This document shows positions 9,008 to 18,614 of a stretch of DNA of 64,000 nt, one piece after another (the first letter of the stretch is position 1; every line of letters starts with the position of its first letter). The notes beneath the pieces are model-generated. The model did no database searches. It saw only the letters and a program-made list of their open reading frames with translations, and had not been told where the DNA came from. The position numbers and the translations under genes are program-made. Origin of the DNA: an uncultured Sphingomonadaceae bacterium (GTDB taxonomy: Bacteria; Pseudomonadota; Alphaproteobacteria; Sphingomonadales; Sphingomonadaceae); NCBI GenBank assembly GCA_947493195.1, contig CANLQG010000007.1, positions 62,001-126,000 of the forward strand, given 5' to 3'.

Positions 9008-9601
9008 TCAATCTTCGGGCGTGCCAAGGATCTGTGCCCGGTGCTTTTTCGCCAGCTGGCAATATCGCTCGGTCTGGAACCGGATCTTGGCGATCTGGGC
9101 ATCGTCCTGCGTGCGGTAATACTTCGCCGGGCGCCCGATCCAGATTTCGCCCCGACCGATCATCTTGCCCGGGCTGAGAAGCGCGCCCGCCCCCAGCATT
9201 CCGCCTTCGGCAATGCGTGCCCCGTCCATCGCGACAGCACCCATGCCGACAAAGGCGCGGTCGTCCAGCTGGCACCCGTGCACCACGGCCATGTGGCCAA
9301 TCACGCAATCCTCGCCGATGATCGTCGGTTCGCCATCGGTGTCCGGCCGAGGGCCCTCGACGTGAAAGACGCTGCCATCCTGCACGTTGCTGCGCGCGCC
9401 CACCTCTATGCGATGGATATCGCCGCGCAGGACGCAGTTGTACCAGACGCTGGCTTCCGGACCGATCGTGACATCGCCGATGATGCGGGCACCGGGCGCG
9501 ACGAAGGCGGTTTCATGGATCTGCGGCACCTTGCCTTCGAAGGGCATGATCGTGGCACCGGGAAAGCGGGCATCGCCGGTTATCTGGCTGTTCACGGTCA
9601 C
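9008..9601 (-). CDS. Gamma-class carbonic anhydrase family protein (left-handed beta-helix)
   Basis: Hexapeptide repeats (PGARIIGDVTIGPEASVWYN, then NVQDGSVFH, IGEDCVIGHMAVVHG) form the trimeric left-handed beta-helix. The three metal-binding histidines are visible in FHVEG, IGHMAVVHG and the nearby repeat, so a gamma-carbonic anhydrase or ferripyochelin-binding-type role is expected, probably CO2/bicarbonate interconversion. The start is taken as GTG at 9601, which overlaps the preceding stop (GTGA) and has GGAGAAC upstream. An internal ATG at 9547 is the alternative. The length would be 197 residues. It sits in a tight minus-strand run behind the spermidine-synthase-like gene. Confidence 0.85.
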   Translation of the reverse strand: MTVNSQITGDARFPGATIMPFEGKVPQIHETAFVAPGARIIGDVTIGPEASVWYNCVLRGDIHRIEVGARSNVQDGSVFHVEGPRPDTDGEPTIIGEDCVIGHMAVVHGCQLDDRAFVGMGAVAMDGARIAEGGMLGAGALLSPGKMIGRGEIWIGRPAKYYRTQDDAQIAKIRFQTERYCQLAKKHRAQILGTPED

Positions 9602-11787
9602 AGAAAGTTCTCCCACACTAGGTAAGGCAATACAGAGGCATAGTTGTCTGTCCAAACCGGCCCTTCCGGCGGCACCAGCAAGCGCCAGTCGGCGGTGGTG
9701 GACAAGGCATCCAACGGCGCACGGCGAGGCGCCAGCGCGATCCAGGTGGAGGAATAGAGATCATTCCGCGGCGCCGGTTCATCCTGCCATACCATGGCAT
9801 GAAGGCCGCGCACCTCGGCCAGCCGCGCCACGACAGGTTCCAGCCGCACATAGCGGTTCGAAGTGTGCAGCAGCAAGAGCCCTCCGGGCGCCAGCGCGCG
9901 CTCGTAGATGGCCATTGCCTCCGCCGTCAGCAGATGGAGCGGAATGGCATCGGACGAAAAGGCATCGATGACCAGTATGTCGAAACTGCCCGGCGGCAGG
10001 GCTTGCAGTCTGAGCCGCGCGTCACCCAGTTCCATGGCGGCATCGGGCGCGCACTGGTCGAGGAAGGTGAAATCGCCATCGCGCGAGAAGTGGACGACGG
10101 TGGGGTCGATCTCGAAAAAGGTCCATCGCTGCCCCGGCTGGCGATAGCAGGCGAGTGTTCCCACCCCCAGGCCAACCGCACCGATGCGCGCATTGGGCCC
10201 GACAATGGCCGACGCATTGGCAAGCGCCAGGCCAACGCCCGAACTGCGCCCGTAATAGGCGGTGGGCTCGCGCGAATCGATGCCGCCGCGCTGGATACCG
10301 TGAATGGTGGTGCCGTGCATCAGGATACGGTCACCGTCATCGCGCTGGGTGATCGAATAGATGCCGAAATAGCTGCGCTCGCGCCCACCCTCCATGCTGG
10401 CGATCAGGTTACTGAGGCCGCCCAGCGCCAACAGCAGCGCGGCGCAGGCGAGCACGAAGGACAGCCGGCGCGCTGCCAGCACCATGGCAAGGCACAGGAT
10501 CACCAGCAATGCCAGCCAATCGACCAACACCATCTCGGTCTCTGCCTGCACCCGGGCATAGAGCAGCAGGGCAGCGTTGAAGACAACGAAAAGGCCCACG
10601 ATCAGCACCACCCGCACGGTCTGGCGATCCTTCGTGATGAGGCCCATCAGTCCGCGCCATGCGCCCAGCGGCACAAGGGCGGCAGCGGCCAGGATCAGCA
10701 GCGGGTGTTCCCACGTCCAGTCGAACAGCACGGGCGCCAGCAATGCGGTGAACACGCCGCCCAGCGCGCCGCCCGCAGCCATGTAGAGGTAGAACTGCGA
10801 CAGGCGCGCAGGTCCGGGGCGCTGGTCATAAAGGCGGGCATGCAAGGCGGTCGCCACCACGAACAGCAGGATGACGCTGGCAGCGGCAGCCAGCAGGTCG
10901 GCCCTGCCCGCCGCGAAGATCGCGATCCCTCCATCCACCAGCAGCACCAGCGGCGCGAGGAACAGGAAGACCTGCGCCGCACCGCGTCGCTCGGCAAATC
11001 CGATAGTAAAGCTGAGCAGATAAAGGCCCAGCGGAATGACCCAGAGCAGCGGGATCGCCATGATATCGGTGGTGAGGAAGGTGGTGGTGGACAGCATCAG
11101 CCCCGATGGCACCGCTGGCAAAAGCAGCCACAGGGCCTTGCGCTTCCAGCCGACCTCTTCCGCCTCGACCGGTGGATGATGATCCTGCAGGTCGTTTGTC
11201 CGGCTGAATATCGCGCCGCCGATGAGGGCGAACATGGCGATGTAACCCAGTGTCCACCCCCAGCTTTGCGCGCCGAGGCTGAGGAGCGGTTCTGCCAGCA
11301 GCGGGTAGGCGAGCAGGCCGGCAAAGCTGCCAAGGTTCGAAGCGGCATAGAGCGGATAAGGGTCGCCCGCCTGCGGGTGCGCGGCGAACCAGCGCTGGAT
11401 CAAGGGAGCCTGTGCAGACACGGCGAAGAACGCCGGACCGACGGTCAGGACGAACAGCCAGGGCACCCAGACCACTTCCCACCCGCTGGGCGGGGTGCCC
11501 GTGTCAGGCAGGGCCAGTGGCAGGGTAAGCCCGGCCAGCAACAGCACGCCCAGATGGATCAGCCCCTGCTTGCGGAGAGAAAAGCGCCCCAGCGCGTGGG
11601 CATAGCCGTAACCTGCCAGCAGCAGCGCCTGGTAAACCAGCATGGCGCTGTTCCAGACATTGGGCGCGCCGCCCAGTTGCGGCAGCGCCATGCGCGCCAC
11701 CATCGGCTGCACCAGGAACAGCAGGAAGCTGCCGGCAAAGATCGTGGCGGTGAACAGCCACCGGCGCGGCGGTGCCTCGTCAACCAT
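9598..11787 (-). CDS. Fused multi-pass membrane protein / spermidine synthase-like methyltransferase
   Basis: The first 450 or so residues of this 729-residue protein are a string of hydrophobic helices, beginning FTATIFAGSFLLFLVQPMVA. The last 250 form a Rossmann domain typical of spermidine synthases: IGAVGLGVGTLACY for nucleotide binding, FFEIDPTVVHFS, then LVIDAFSSDAIPLHLL. Such fusions are widespread in bacteria and usually labelled fused MFS/spermidine synthase, but the substrate is unknown and aminopropyl transfer is not proven. The gene overlaps the GNAT gene upstream by 8 bp and the carbonic anhydrase downstream by 4 bp. Confidence 0.8.
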   Translation of the reverse strand: MVDEAPPRRWLFTATIFAGSFLLFLVQPMVARMALPQLGGAPNVWNSAMLVYQALLLAGYGYAHALGRFSLRKQGLIHLGVLLLAGLTLPLALPDTGTPPSGWEVVWVPWLFVLTVGPAFFAVSAQAPLIQRWFAAHPQAGDPYPLYAASNLGSFAGLLAYPLLAEPLLSLGAQSWGWTLGYIAMFALIGGAIFSRTNDLQDHHPPVEAEEVGWKRKALWLLLPAVPSGLMLSTTTFLTTDIMAIPLLWVIPLGLYLLSFTIGFAERRGAAQVFLFLAPLVLLVDGGIAIFAAGRADLLAAAASVILLFVVATALHARLYDQRPGPARLSQFYLYMAAGGALGGVFTALLAPVLFDWTWEHPLLILAAAALVPLGAWRGLMGLITKDRQTVRVVLIVGLFVVFNAALLLYARVQAETEMVLVDWLALLVILCLAMVLAARRLSFVLACAALLLALGGLSNLIASMEGGRERSYFGIYSITQRDDGDRILMHGTTIHGIQRGGIDSREPTAYYGRSSGVGLALANASAIVGPNARIGAVGLGVGTLACYRQPGQRWTFFEIDPTVVHFSRDGDFTFLDQCAPDAAMELGDARLRLQALPPGSFDILVIDAFSSDAIPLHLLTAEAMAIYERALAPGGLLLLHTSNRYVRLEPVVARLAEVRGLHAMVWQDEPAPRNDLYSSTWIALAPRRAPLDALSTTADWRLLVPPEGPVWTDNYASVLPYLVWENFL

Positions 11788-12358
11788 CGCTGCGCTGCGC
11801 CCACTCCTGCGCGGTAATCAGGTGAACGATGTTGGGATTGAACTCTGCCGACCAGTTGTCGTCGACATAGTCGAGGTCTTCTCGCCGGGTCATGCCCAGC
11901 CTGCGCATCAGACCCCAGCTGGCGGTGTTGCCATCCAGCGTCAGCGCGATAACCGTCTCTGCCCCGAAGCGACCGAAGGCCAGATCCAGGCAGGCCATCG
12001 CCGCCTCCCTGGCATAACCGCGGCCCCAGGCATCCTCGCGCATTCGCCAGCCGATTTCGACCATGTCGAAAACCGGGCTGCTTTCGACGTTAGCGCGCTT
12101 CAGGCCGCAAAAGCCCAGCATTTCCCCAGACAGGTGATGGCCATCGTCCTTGCGCTCCAGCACCCAGAAAGTGTGACCGAATTTCGCGCGGTAACCTTCC
12201 AGCCGCTCGCGGGCCGCTGCCATGGTCGCCTCGTTGGCTACGCCTCCCAGCCAGCGCATGACACGCGGCGTATTGGTCAGCTGCCAGAAGCGCGGCCAGT
12301 CCTCCTCGCGCCAGTCGCGCAGGACAAGGCGGTCTGTCTCGTAACGAAAGTCAGTCAT
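11780..12358 (-). CDS. GNAT-family N-acetyltransferase (RimJ/RimL-like)
   Basis: The 192-residue protein starts MTDFRYETDRLVLRDWREED, the typical beginning of RimJ/RimL-type acetyltransferases. It has the acetyl-CoA binding stretch WGRGYAREAAMACLDLAF and the later NTASWGLMRRLGM. It would acetylate an amino group on a protein or small molecule. It overlaps the hemB stop by 8 bp and is therefore probably translated from the same mRNA. Confidence 0.85.
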   Translation of the reverse strand: MTDFRYETDRLVLRDWREEDWPRFWQLTNTPRVMRWLGGVANEATMAAARERLEGYRAKFGHTFWVLERKDDGHHLSGEMLGFCGLKRANVESSPVFDMVEIGWRMREDAWGRGYAREAAMACLDLAFGRFGAETVIALTLDGNTASWGLMRRLGMTRREDLDYVDDNWSAEFNPNIVHLITAQEWAQRSDG

Positions 12359-13343
12359 TCAGGATGCGCGCGGCCACCGGAGCATGATAGGTCAGTACGC
12401 CAGAGCAGCCGGCGCGCTTGAAGCCGATCAGCTTCTCCATCAACAGGGCATCCCGATCGGCGACACCCGCAGCGGCTCCTGCCTCGATCAAGGCGTATTC
12501 TCCGCTTACCTGGTAGGCGAATACCGGGACTTCGAACCGTTCCCTCACGCGCCAGATGATGTCGAGATAGGCAAGGCCCGGCTTTACCATGACGCTATCC
12601 GCACCCTCGGCAATGTCGAGAGCGACTTCGGCCAGCGCCTCCGACGCGTTTGCCGGATCCATCTGGTAGGTTGTCTTGTCGCCTTTCAGCACTCCGCTGG
12701 ACCCCACCGCATCGCGGAACGGACCATAGAAGGCGCTGGCGTACTTGGCCGCATAGCTCATGATCTGGACATTGTGGTGCCCGCCCATTTCCAGCGCCAT
12801 GCGGATCGCTTTCACGCGGCCATCCATCATGTCGGACGGGGCGATGATGTCCGCGCCCGCCTCTGCCTGGTTCAGCGCCTGATCCACCAGCACGGCCACG
12901 GTGTCGTCGTTCACGACATAGCCCGCGTCGTTCACCAGACCATCCTGCCCGTGCGTGGTGTAGGGGTCCAGCGCCACGTCGGTCAGGATACCGATAGAAT
13001 CGCCGCAGGCATCGCGGATCGCCTTGATCGCGCGGCACATCAGGTTGTCGCGATTGAGCGCTTCTTCGCCTGTCTCGCTACGCAGGTCTGCCTGTGTATT
13101 GGGAAACAGCGCGATGCAGGGAATGCCCAGTTCCACCGCTTCCTTCGCCCGGGCAGCAATCCCGTCGACCGACCACCGGGACACGCCGGGCAGGCTGCTG
13201 ACGGGGTCTTCCACCCCCTTGCCATCGGTGACGAACAGCGGCCAGATCAGGTCCGCGCTGGTCAGCACGGTTTCGCGGTGCATGGCGCGGCTCCAGCTGC
13301 TGGCACGGGAACGGCGGAGGCGGCTGTTGGGATAGCTTCTCAT
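12351..13343 (-). CDS. hemB: Delta-aminolevulinic acid dehydratase (porphobilinogen synthase), non-zinc type
   Basis: It condenses two 5-aminolevulinate molecules to porphobilinogen in heme synthesis. The Schiff-base lysines are in KYASAFYGPFRD and VMVKPGLAYLDI. The metal-site segment reads DVALDPYTTHGQDG, with Ala and Asp in place of the active-site cysteines of zinc enzymes. By comparison with Pseudomonas and Bradyrhizobium it should be the magnesium-dependent type. The ATG at 13343 gives 330 residues, the family's usual length; the longer frame upstream is antisense to other sequence. Confidence 0.95.
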   Translation of the reverse strand: MRSYPNSRLRRSRASSWSRAMHRETVLTSADLIWPLFVTDGKGVEDPVSSLPGVSRWSVDGIAARAKEAVELGIPCIALFPNTQADLRSETGEEALNRDNLMCRAIKAIRDACGDSIGILTDVALDPYTTHGQDGLVNDAGYVVNDDTVAVLVDQALNQAEAGADIIAPSDMMDGRVKAIRMALEMGGHHNVQIMSYAAKYASAFYGPFRDAVGSSGVLKGDKTTYQMDPANASEALAEVALDIAEGADSVMVKPGLAYLDIIWRVRERFEVPVFAYQVSGEYALIEAGAAAGVADRDALLMEKLIGFKRAGCSGVLTYHAPVAARILND

Positions 13344-13422
13344 GGCAATCCCATGTGCCGCAAAAGAAACGCTTGGGCAATCGGCAGAGGGGACGGGTCG
13401 CAGCGGCAAGCTGCGCAGGCGG

Positions 13423-15075
13423 CTAGCTGACCTTCTGGCGATTCTCGATCCGGTCGATTTCGCGAACCGGCTCATCCTGCTCTGCCGGATCCTGCGGCAG
13501 GTCCGAGAGGGCTGCGCCGGGTTCCACCAGCTGCAGGCGCACCAGCTGTTCGCGGAAGTTGGCGAGATCCTGCCCGGACAACTGGGCCCGGTTGACGAAG
13601 CGCACGCTGGCCGGGTCGATCTTCTGCCCGCCGCGGTACATCTCGTAATGCAGGTGCGGACCGGTGGAGAGGCCGGTCGAACCGACATAGCCGATCACCT
13701 GGCCGCGCCGAACCTGCTCGCCATTGCGCACGGCAATCCGGCTCATGTGAGCGTAACCGGTAGACAGGTTGCCGCCGTGGCGGATGCGCACAAAATTGCC
13801 GTAGCCGCCGTTGCGCCCGGCAAAATTGACCGTGCCATCGGTGGCGGCATAGATCGGCGTGCCGTGGCGCGCCCGGAAGTCGAGACCGGAGTGCATCCGG
13901 CGATAGCCCAGGATGGGGTGGCGGCGCATGCCGTAGCGCGACGTAATCGCGCCGGGTACAGGGGCGACCAGGCCGTCCTGCGCAGCCCCTTCGCCCGACG
14001 CATCGAAGAACTGTCCCTCGCGGCCAAACCGCATCATCTGCTTGCGCGGCCGATCGCCACGGATGATCGCGGCGTAAACCAGATCGCCGACTTCCACCTC
14101 GCCCGTGGCAGCACGGCGATAGTCCACGATCATGTCGAACTCGTCACCCGCGCTGATCTCGCGGTTCATGTCGAGCTCTGTGCCGATAGTGCGCAGGAAC
14201 TGCTGCACGGCGCTGGGCGGTGCGCCGGCGGCGCGGGCAGAGCGATAGAGGCTGTCGCCCACGCGCGCACGGATGCGCAGCGGGGTAGTGTCAACCTTGA
14301 TGGGACGGGGATCGAGCGCAAGCCGGTCGCCGCGCCGCTCCACCACCAGTTGCAGGTCGAACCGGGCACGGAACGAGAGGGCGTCCACCGGGCGCGGCGC
14401 ATCGGGCGCGGCGCGGCGGCCAAGGGTGATGTCGACCTGCGTGCCGGGTTCGATCGCTTCGAGATCGACAGCGCCGCCCACCATGCCGGCGATCAGCAAG
14501 GCTTCGTCGCGGCTTACCCCGGCGCGGCGGAGCATACGGTCGAAGCCGTCGCCCTGGGCAAGGGTTGCCACCAGGTCCAGGCTGGGGCGTTCGGGTGCCG
14601 AGGCGAGCGGTTGCACCGCCAGCGTTGCCCCCATGCGGCGGCCGCTATCTGCGCCCAGCGCCAGGGGAAGTATCATCTGGCTGCGGAATTCGTCGCGCAC
14701 TCGGTCGTCGATGCGCATGGCGGGTGCGGCCTCCACGGCGGAGAAACCGGGGAATGCGGCAATTGCGATGGCCGAAAGACCCACCAGCGTTGCGACGCCG
14801 CGCAGCCAGCGGCGCGAGCCGATATCGCTGCCGAGGTCGGGCGCAAGATCGAGGCGGGAGAGGCGCGACCCTATTGCCGTGCGCCAGCCGCCAGCGGTTT
14901 CGCCAAGCGTCGCAGCAGCGCGCTTGCGGCGTCGTGGCTTCGCTTTGCCCGCGTCGGCCACACGCGCCAGCGACGGGTCGGCGGGCGAGCTGCTGCCCAC
15001 TGCCGATACCTGTCCTTCACTGCCGCGTTCGGTGAACAACGCGCCCTCCCTCGATGGCCGTGATAAATGCCGCAT
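13423..15075 (-). CDS. M23-family metallopeptidase, membrane-anchored (LytM/NlpD-like)
   Basis: From ATG 15075 the protein has 550 residues. It has a basic cytoplasmic N-terminus of about 80 residues, one membrane segment (GVATLVGLSAIAIAAFPGF) and a periplasmic part with LysM- or OapA-like elements. It ends in a C-terminal peptidase domain with MHSGLDFRARHGTPIYA and GPHLHYEMY, which carry the H-x3-D and H-x-H zinc ligands. All ligands are present, so it is probably an active endopeptidase cutting peptidoglycan cross-links. It is divergent from the Suv3-like helicase gene, with a 185-bp gap. Confidence 0.88.
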   Translation of the reverse strand: MRHLSRPSREGALFTERGSEGQVSAVGSSSPADPSLARVADAGKAKPRRRKRAAATLGETAGGWRTAIGSRLSRLDLAPDLGSDIGSRRWLRGVATLVGLSAIAIAAFPGFSAVEAAPAMRIDDRVRDEFRSQMILPLALGADSGRRMGATLAVQPLASAPERPSLDLVATLAQGDGFDRMLRRAGVSRDEALLIAGMVGGAVDLEAIEPGTQVDITLGRRAAPDAPRPVDALSFRARFDLQLVVERRGDRLALDPRPIKVDTTPLRIRARVGDSLYRSARAAGAPPSAVQQFLRTIGTELDMNREISAGDEFDMIVDYRRAATGEVEVGDLVYAAIIRGDRPRKQMMRFGREGQFFDASGEGAAQDGLVAPVPGAITSRYGMRRHPILGYRRMHSGLDFRARHGTPIYAATDGTVNFAGRNGGYGNFVRIRHGGNLSTGYAHMSRIAVRNGEQVRRGQVIGYVGSTGLSTGPHLHYEMYRGGQKIDPASVRFVNRAQLSGQDLANFREQLVRLQLVEPGAALSDLPQDPAEQDEPVREIDRIENRQKVS

Positions 15076-15260
15076 TCCAGATGGGATGTTTTCCGCCCAT
15101 ACCTTCGGGCACCGGTAATTGTCTGAAAGACTGCAGCAATAAAGTAAATTTGCGCTTAACGTCGATGAGGCGAGTCTCTCCAGCGCCGAACCGAGTCTGC
15201 GGGGGTAATGACTGCCCCTCGGTTGCGTCACGCGAGGGGAAAGGCCATGTCTGGGCCACT

Positions 15261-17909
15261 GTGACACCGCCCCGCACCGCCAGCTCCTCCGGCAACCGGA
15301 TTCGCGCCATCCTTGGCCCGACCAACACCGGCAAGACCCACCTCGCAATAGAGCGCATGTGCGGCCATTCCAGCGGCGCCATCGGGTTCCCGCTCCGCTT
15401 GCTCGCGCGGGAGGTCTACGACAAGGTCTGCCGCATCAAGGGCGAAAGCGCCTGCGCGCTTATCACCGGCGAGGAGCGGATCGAGCCGCCCAACGCCCGC
15501 TATTTCATGTGCACGGCAGAGGCCATGCCTCGCGACGGTGGGGGCCGCGCTTTCGTTGCCCTGGACGAGGCCCAACTGGGCGCTGACCGCGAACGCGGAC
15601 ATATCTTTACCGACCGGTTGCTGAACGCACGCGGAAGGGACGAGACCATGCTGCTGGGTTCCGCCACGCTGGAACCGATGGTACGCGCGCTGGTGCCCGG
15701 TGCGCAGATCGAAGAGCGACCCCGCTTTTCCACGCTGACTTATGCTGGCAGTGCCAAACTTTCGCGCCTGCCGCCACGCAGTGCCATCGTGGCCTTCTCG
15801 ATCGAGCAGGTTTACCAGGTTGCCGAACTGCTACGCCGCTTTCGTGGCGGGGCGGCTGTCGTGATGGGGGCTCTTTCACCGCAAACGCGAAACCGCCAAG
15901 TGGAATTGTTCCAATCCGGTGAGGTGGATTACATCGTTGCCACTGATGCGATCGGCATGGGCCTCAATCTCGACGTGCATCATGTCGCCTTCGCTGCCCT
16001 TTCCAAGTTCGACGGCGTGCGGCAGCGTCGGCTCACCCCGGCAGAGATGGCGCAGATCGCCGGGCGGGCGGGTCGCCACCAGACTGACGGCAGTTTCGGC
16101 ACCCTTTCGGGCAATCGCCGTGGCGCGCCGCTGGAACTGACCGAAGACGAGGTCTACGCCATAGAGAACCACCGCTTCGCCCCGATCACGAAGCTCTATT
16201 GGCGCGAACCCAATCCCCGCTTCGACAATCTCGACGTGCTGATCGGCGATCTCGAGGCGCGACCCTTGCAGGAAGGGCTGGCTCCTGCGCCCGAAGCGAT
16301 CGATCTTGCCGTGCTCAAGCGCCTGGCAGAACAGCCCGAAATCGCGAGCGACGTCAGGACGCCGGGCAATGTCCGGCGCTTCTGGGAAGCGTGCCAGTTG
16401 CCCGACTTCCGCCAGCAGGGCGCCGATGCGCATTCCCGTTTCGTTGCCCGCCTGTGGTCGGATCTGAAGGGCGGCCATATCGGTGCGGATTTCGTGGCGG
16501 CGCGAATTTCCGAGCTTGGCAACACCTCGGGCGATATCGACACGCTGCAGGGGCGTCTGTCGGGTATTCGCAGCTGGGCCTATATCTGCCAGAGGCCCGA
16601 CTGGGTGCTGGCGCGCGACGAAATGGCGGCGCGGGCCCGCGCGGCTGAGGCGAAATTGTCGGACGCGCTGCACCAGAAATTGACGGAGCGTTTCGTAAAT
16701 CGCCGAACATCGGTATTGATGAAGGGTATGGGAAAGGATGCAGGGCTTTTGCGCGTAGAACTGAAGGACGATGGCCAGGTCACGGTTGAGGACCAGCCGA
16801 TCGGCCATCTCGAAGGATTCCGGTTCGTGGTCGATGCCGATGCATCGAGCGAAGAGCGCAAGCTGATGCTTGCCGCTGCCGAAAAGCACATGGCCAGCCT
16901 GCTGGCGCAAAAGGCGCAGAAGCTGGTGGCTGACGAACTGGGCAACCTGCGCATCGAGAACGGCCAGATCATGCGCGGGGAACAGCCCGTTGCCGTGCTG
17001 GAAAAGGGTAAGACGCCCAGCCGCCCGCGCCTGGTGATGGCAAAGGAACTGGGCCAGCTGGATCCCGCACACCGCGCGCGGCTGCAGGATGCCCTGGAAA
17101 TGTGGCTGGAGGAGCAGCTAGCGCCGCTCACTCCCTTGCGTGCCCTGGAAGATGCCGCCACCGATCCCGAGGCCGGAACGGAGGTGCGTGCGCTGCTGCT
17201 GACACTGGCAGACCGCAACGGCACCACCCGGCGCGAGGATGCGGGCCTTGCCCACGTATCCAAGGAAAAGCGGCCTTTCCTGCGCCGCCTCGGCGTCACC
17301 ATCGGCTCTCTCGATGTGTTCGTGCCCGCGCTGCTGAAACCCGCGCCGCGCCAGTTGCTGCATCTGCTCGCGCTCGATCCGCGCCCGGTGCGCGAAGGCA
17401 TGGAAGCTGTCATCGAAAACGCGGACAGGCCGCCCGCGGGTTATCGCCGTGCGGGCAAGCAGGCAATTCGCATCGACATGGCGGAAAAGCTGTTCCGCGC
17501 AGCGCACGAACAACGCGCGAAGGCTCCGCAAGGCAAGAACGCACGCGGATTTGCGGTGGATACCGCACTTGCCACGAGCATGGGCCTTTCGCCGCAAAGC
17601 TTTCGCAGCCTCATGAAGGACGCTGGCTTCCGTCCGGGTCAGGTGGCAGAACTGGCCGAAGGCGCTTTCGGACCTCCACGCCCGCTACCGTGGACCTGGC
17701 GCGCACCGCGCAAGGATTTTGCGCCCGCCCGCGGTGGCCCGCGCAAGCCGCGCCGCGATGGCGGCAAGAAGGGCCAGCCCCACGGCACGGCGGGAAGCAA
17801 GCCAGGCGGCAAACCGCACAAGGGGCCTCCACCACCGCGACGGGCCGAGCCGAAGGGCGATGGCGGACAGGCATTTGCCGGACTGGCGGAGCTCCTCAAG
17901 AAAGGCTGA
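15261..17909 (+). CDS. Suv3-like superfamily 2 RNA helicase
   Basis: Walker A is AILGPTNTGKTHLA near residue 19, motif II is DEAQ in ALDEAQLGADRERGH, and motifs V and VI are ATDAIGMGLNLDV and QIAGRAGRH. This arrangement matches mitochondrial Suv3 and its alphaproteobacterial relatives, which unwind RNA or RNA-DNA. The C-terminal 80 residues are Pro, Gly, Lys and Arg-rich and probably disordered. A GTG at 15261 puts the helicase motif near the N-terminus as in homologues; the reading frame is open further upstream but without conserved sequence. The downstream S4 RNA-binding gene overlaps it by 1 bp. Confidence 0.85.
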   Translation: MTPPRTASSSGNRIRAILGPTNTGKTHLAIERMCGHSSGAIGFPLRLLAREVYDKVCRIKGESACALITGEERIEPPNARYFMCTAEAMPRDGGGRAFVALDEAQLGADRERGHIFTDRLLNARGRDETMLLGSATLEPMVRALVPGAQIEERPRFSTLTYAGSAKLSRLPPRSAIVAFSIEQVYQVAELLRRFRGGAAVVMGALSPQTRNRQVELFQSGEVDYIVATDAIGMGLNLDVHHVAFAALSKFDGVRQRRLTPAEMAQIAGRAGRHQTDGSFGTLSGNRRGAPLELTEDEVYAIENHRFAPITKLYWREPNPRFDNLDVLIGDLEARPLQEGLAPAPEAIDLAVLKRLAEQPEIASDVRTPGNVRRFWEACQLPDFRQQGADAHSRFVARLWSDLKGGHIGADFVAARISELGNTSGDIDTLQGRLSGIRSWAYICQRPDWVLARDEMAARARAAEAKLSDALHQKLTERFVNRRTSVLMKGMGKDAGLLRVELKDDGQVTVEDQPIGHLEGFRFVVDADASSEERKLMLAAAEKHMASLLAQKAQKLVADELGNLRIENGQIMRGEQPVAVLEKGKTPSRPRLVMAKELGQLDPAHRARLQDALEMWLEEQLAPLTPLRALEDAATDPEAGTEVRALLLTLADRNGTTRREDAGLAHVSKEKRPFLRRLGVTIGSLDVFVPALLKPAPRQLLHLLALDPRPVREGMEAVIENADRPPAGYRRAGKQAIRIDMAEKLFRAAHEQRAKAPQGKNARGFAVDTALATSMGLSPQSFRSLMKDAGFRPGQVAELAEGAFGPPRPLPWTWRAPRKDFAPARGGPRKPRRDGGKKGQPHGTAGSKPGGKPHKGPPPPRRAEPKGDGGQAFAGLAELLKKG

Positions 17910-18214
17910 TGCGGCTCGACCTGCTCCTCGTCCGGCTCCGATTCTGCAGAAGCCGCACGGTAGCCAGGCGCTGGATCGAGGAAGGGCACATGCGCTGCAG
18001 CGGGCATCGTGTCACCCGCGTCCAGCACGCCGTTGCAGTAGGGGATGTCCTTACCATTCCCCTCGGCCGCCATGTACAGGTGATAGAAATCCTTGCTTTA
18101 CCAGAGCGGCGCGGTCCGGCAGCGGAGGCGCAAAGCTGCTATCGCAAGCTTGACGCTCGCGCGTCTATGGCCATAGCAGGGACTGAATCGCGGCCACGCA
18201 CGGCCGAGCATTAA
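17909..18214 (+). CDS. S4-domain RNA-binding protein (Hsp15-like)
   Basis: The 101-residue protein begins [28 protein letters not shown], the S4 RNA-binding fold, and continues [19 protein letters not shown]. It resembles the heat-shock ribosome-associated factor Hsp15. The start ATG overlaps the helicase stop codon (TGATG), so the two should be translationally coupled, consistent with a joint RNA-handling role. Experimental function in this clade is not known to me. Confidence 0.82.
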   Translation: MRLDLLLVRLRFCRSRTVARRWIEEGHMRCSGHRVTRVQHAVAVGDVLTIPLGRHVQVIEILALPERRGPAAEAQSCYRKLDARASMAIAGTESRPRTAEH

Positions 18215-18228
18215 GGACACGCCTACCC

Positions 18229-18567
18229 ATGACCTATGTCGTCACCGACGCCTGCATCAAGTGCAAGTACACAGACTGCGTCGAAGTCTGCCCGGTGGAT
18301 TGCTTCTACGAAGGCGAGAACATGCTCGTCATCAACCCGTCCGAGTGCATCGATTGCGGCGTGTGCGAACCCGAGTGCCCGGCCGAAGCGATCCTGCCGG
18401 ACACCGAAGGCGGGCTGGAGAAGTGGCTGGAAATCAACACCAAGTTCTCCGCCGAGTGGCCCAATATCACCGAGAAGAAAGACCCGCCGGCCGATGCCGA
18501 CGAGCACAAGGGTGAGGACGGCAAGTTCGAGAAGTTCTTCTCCGAGGAACCGGGCGAAGGCGACTGA
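18229..18567 (+). CDS. fdxA: 7Fe ferredoxin FdxA (3Fe-4S / 4Fe-4S)
   Basis: The 112-residue electron carrier begins [25 protein letters not shown] and has a second motif [12 protein letters not shown]. The cysteine pattern gives one 3Fe-4S and one 4Fe-4S cluster, and the long C-terminal tail is typical of the alphaproteobacterial FdxA family. AAGGA lies upstream of the ATG. It is often found near carD in alphaproteobacteria, as it is here. Confidence 0.95.
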   Translation: MTYVVTDACIKCKYTDCVEVCPVDCFYEGENMLVINPSECIDCGVCEPECPAEAILPDTEGGLEKWLEINTKFSAEWPNITEKKDPPADADEHKGEDGKFEKFFSEEPGEGD

Positions 18568-18614
18568 TTGCGCGCATTTCGTGAACCATATCCCGCGCTT
18601 TGCGTTGGCGGGAT

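Noticed and set aside
9799..11817. A 672-codon plus-strand frame rich in Gln, His and Gly
   Set aside because: It is antisense to the spermidine-synthase-like gene, which has clear membrane and Rossmann signatures.
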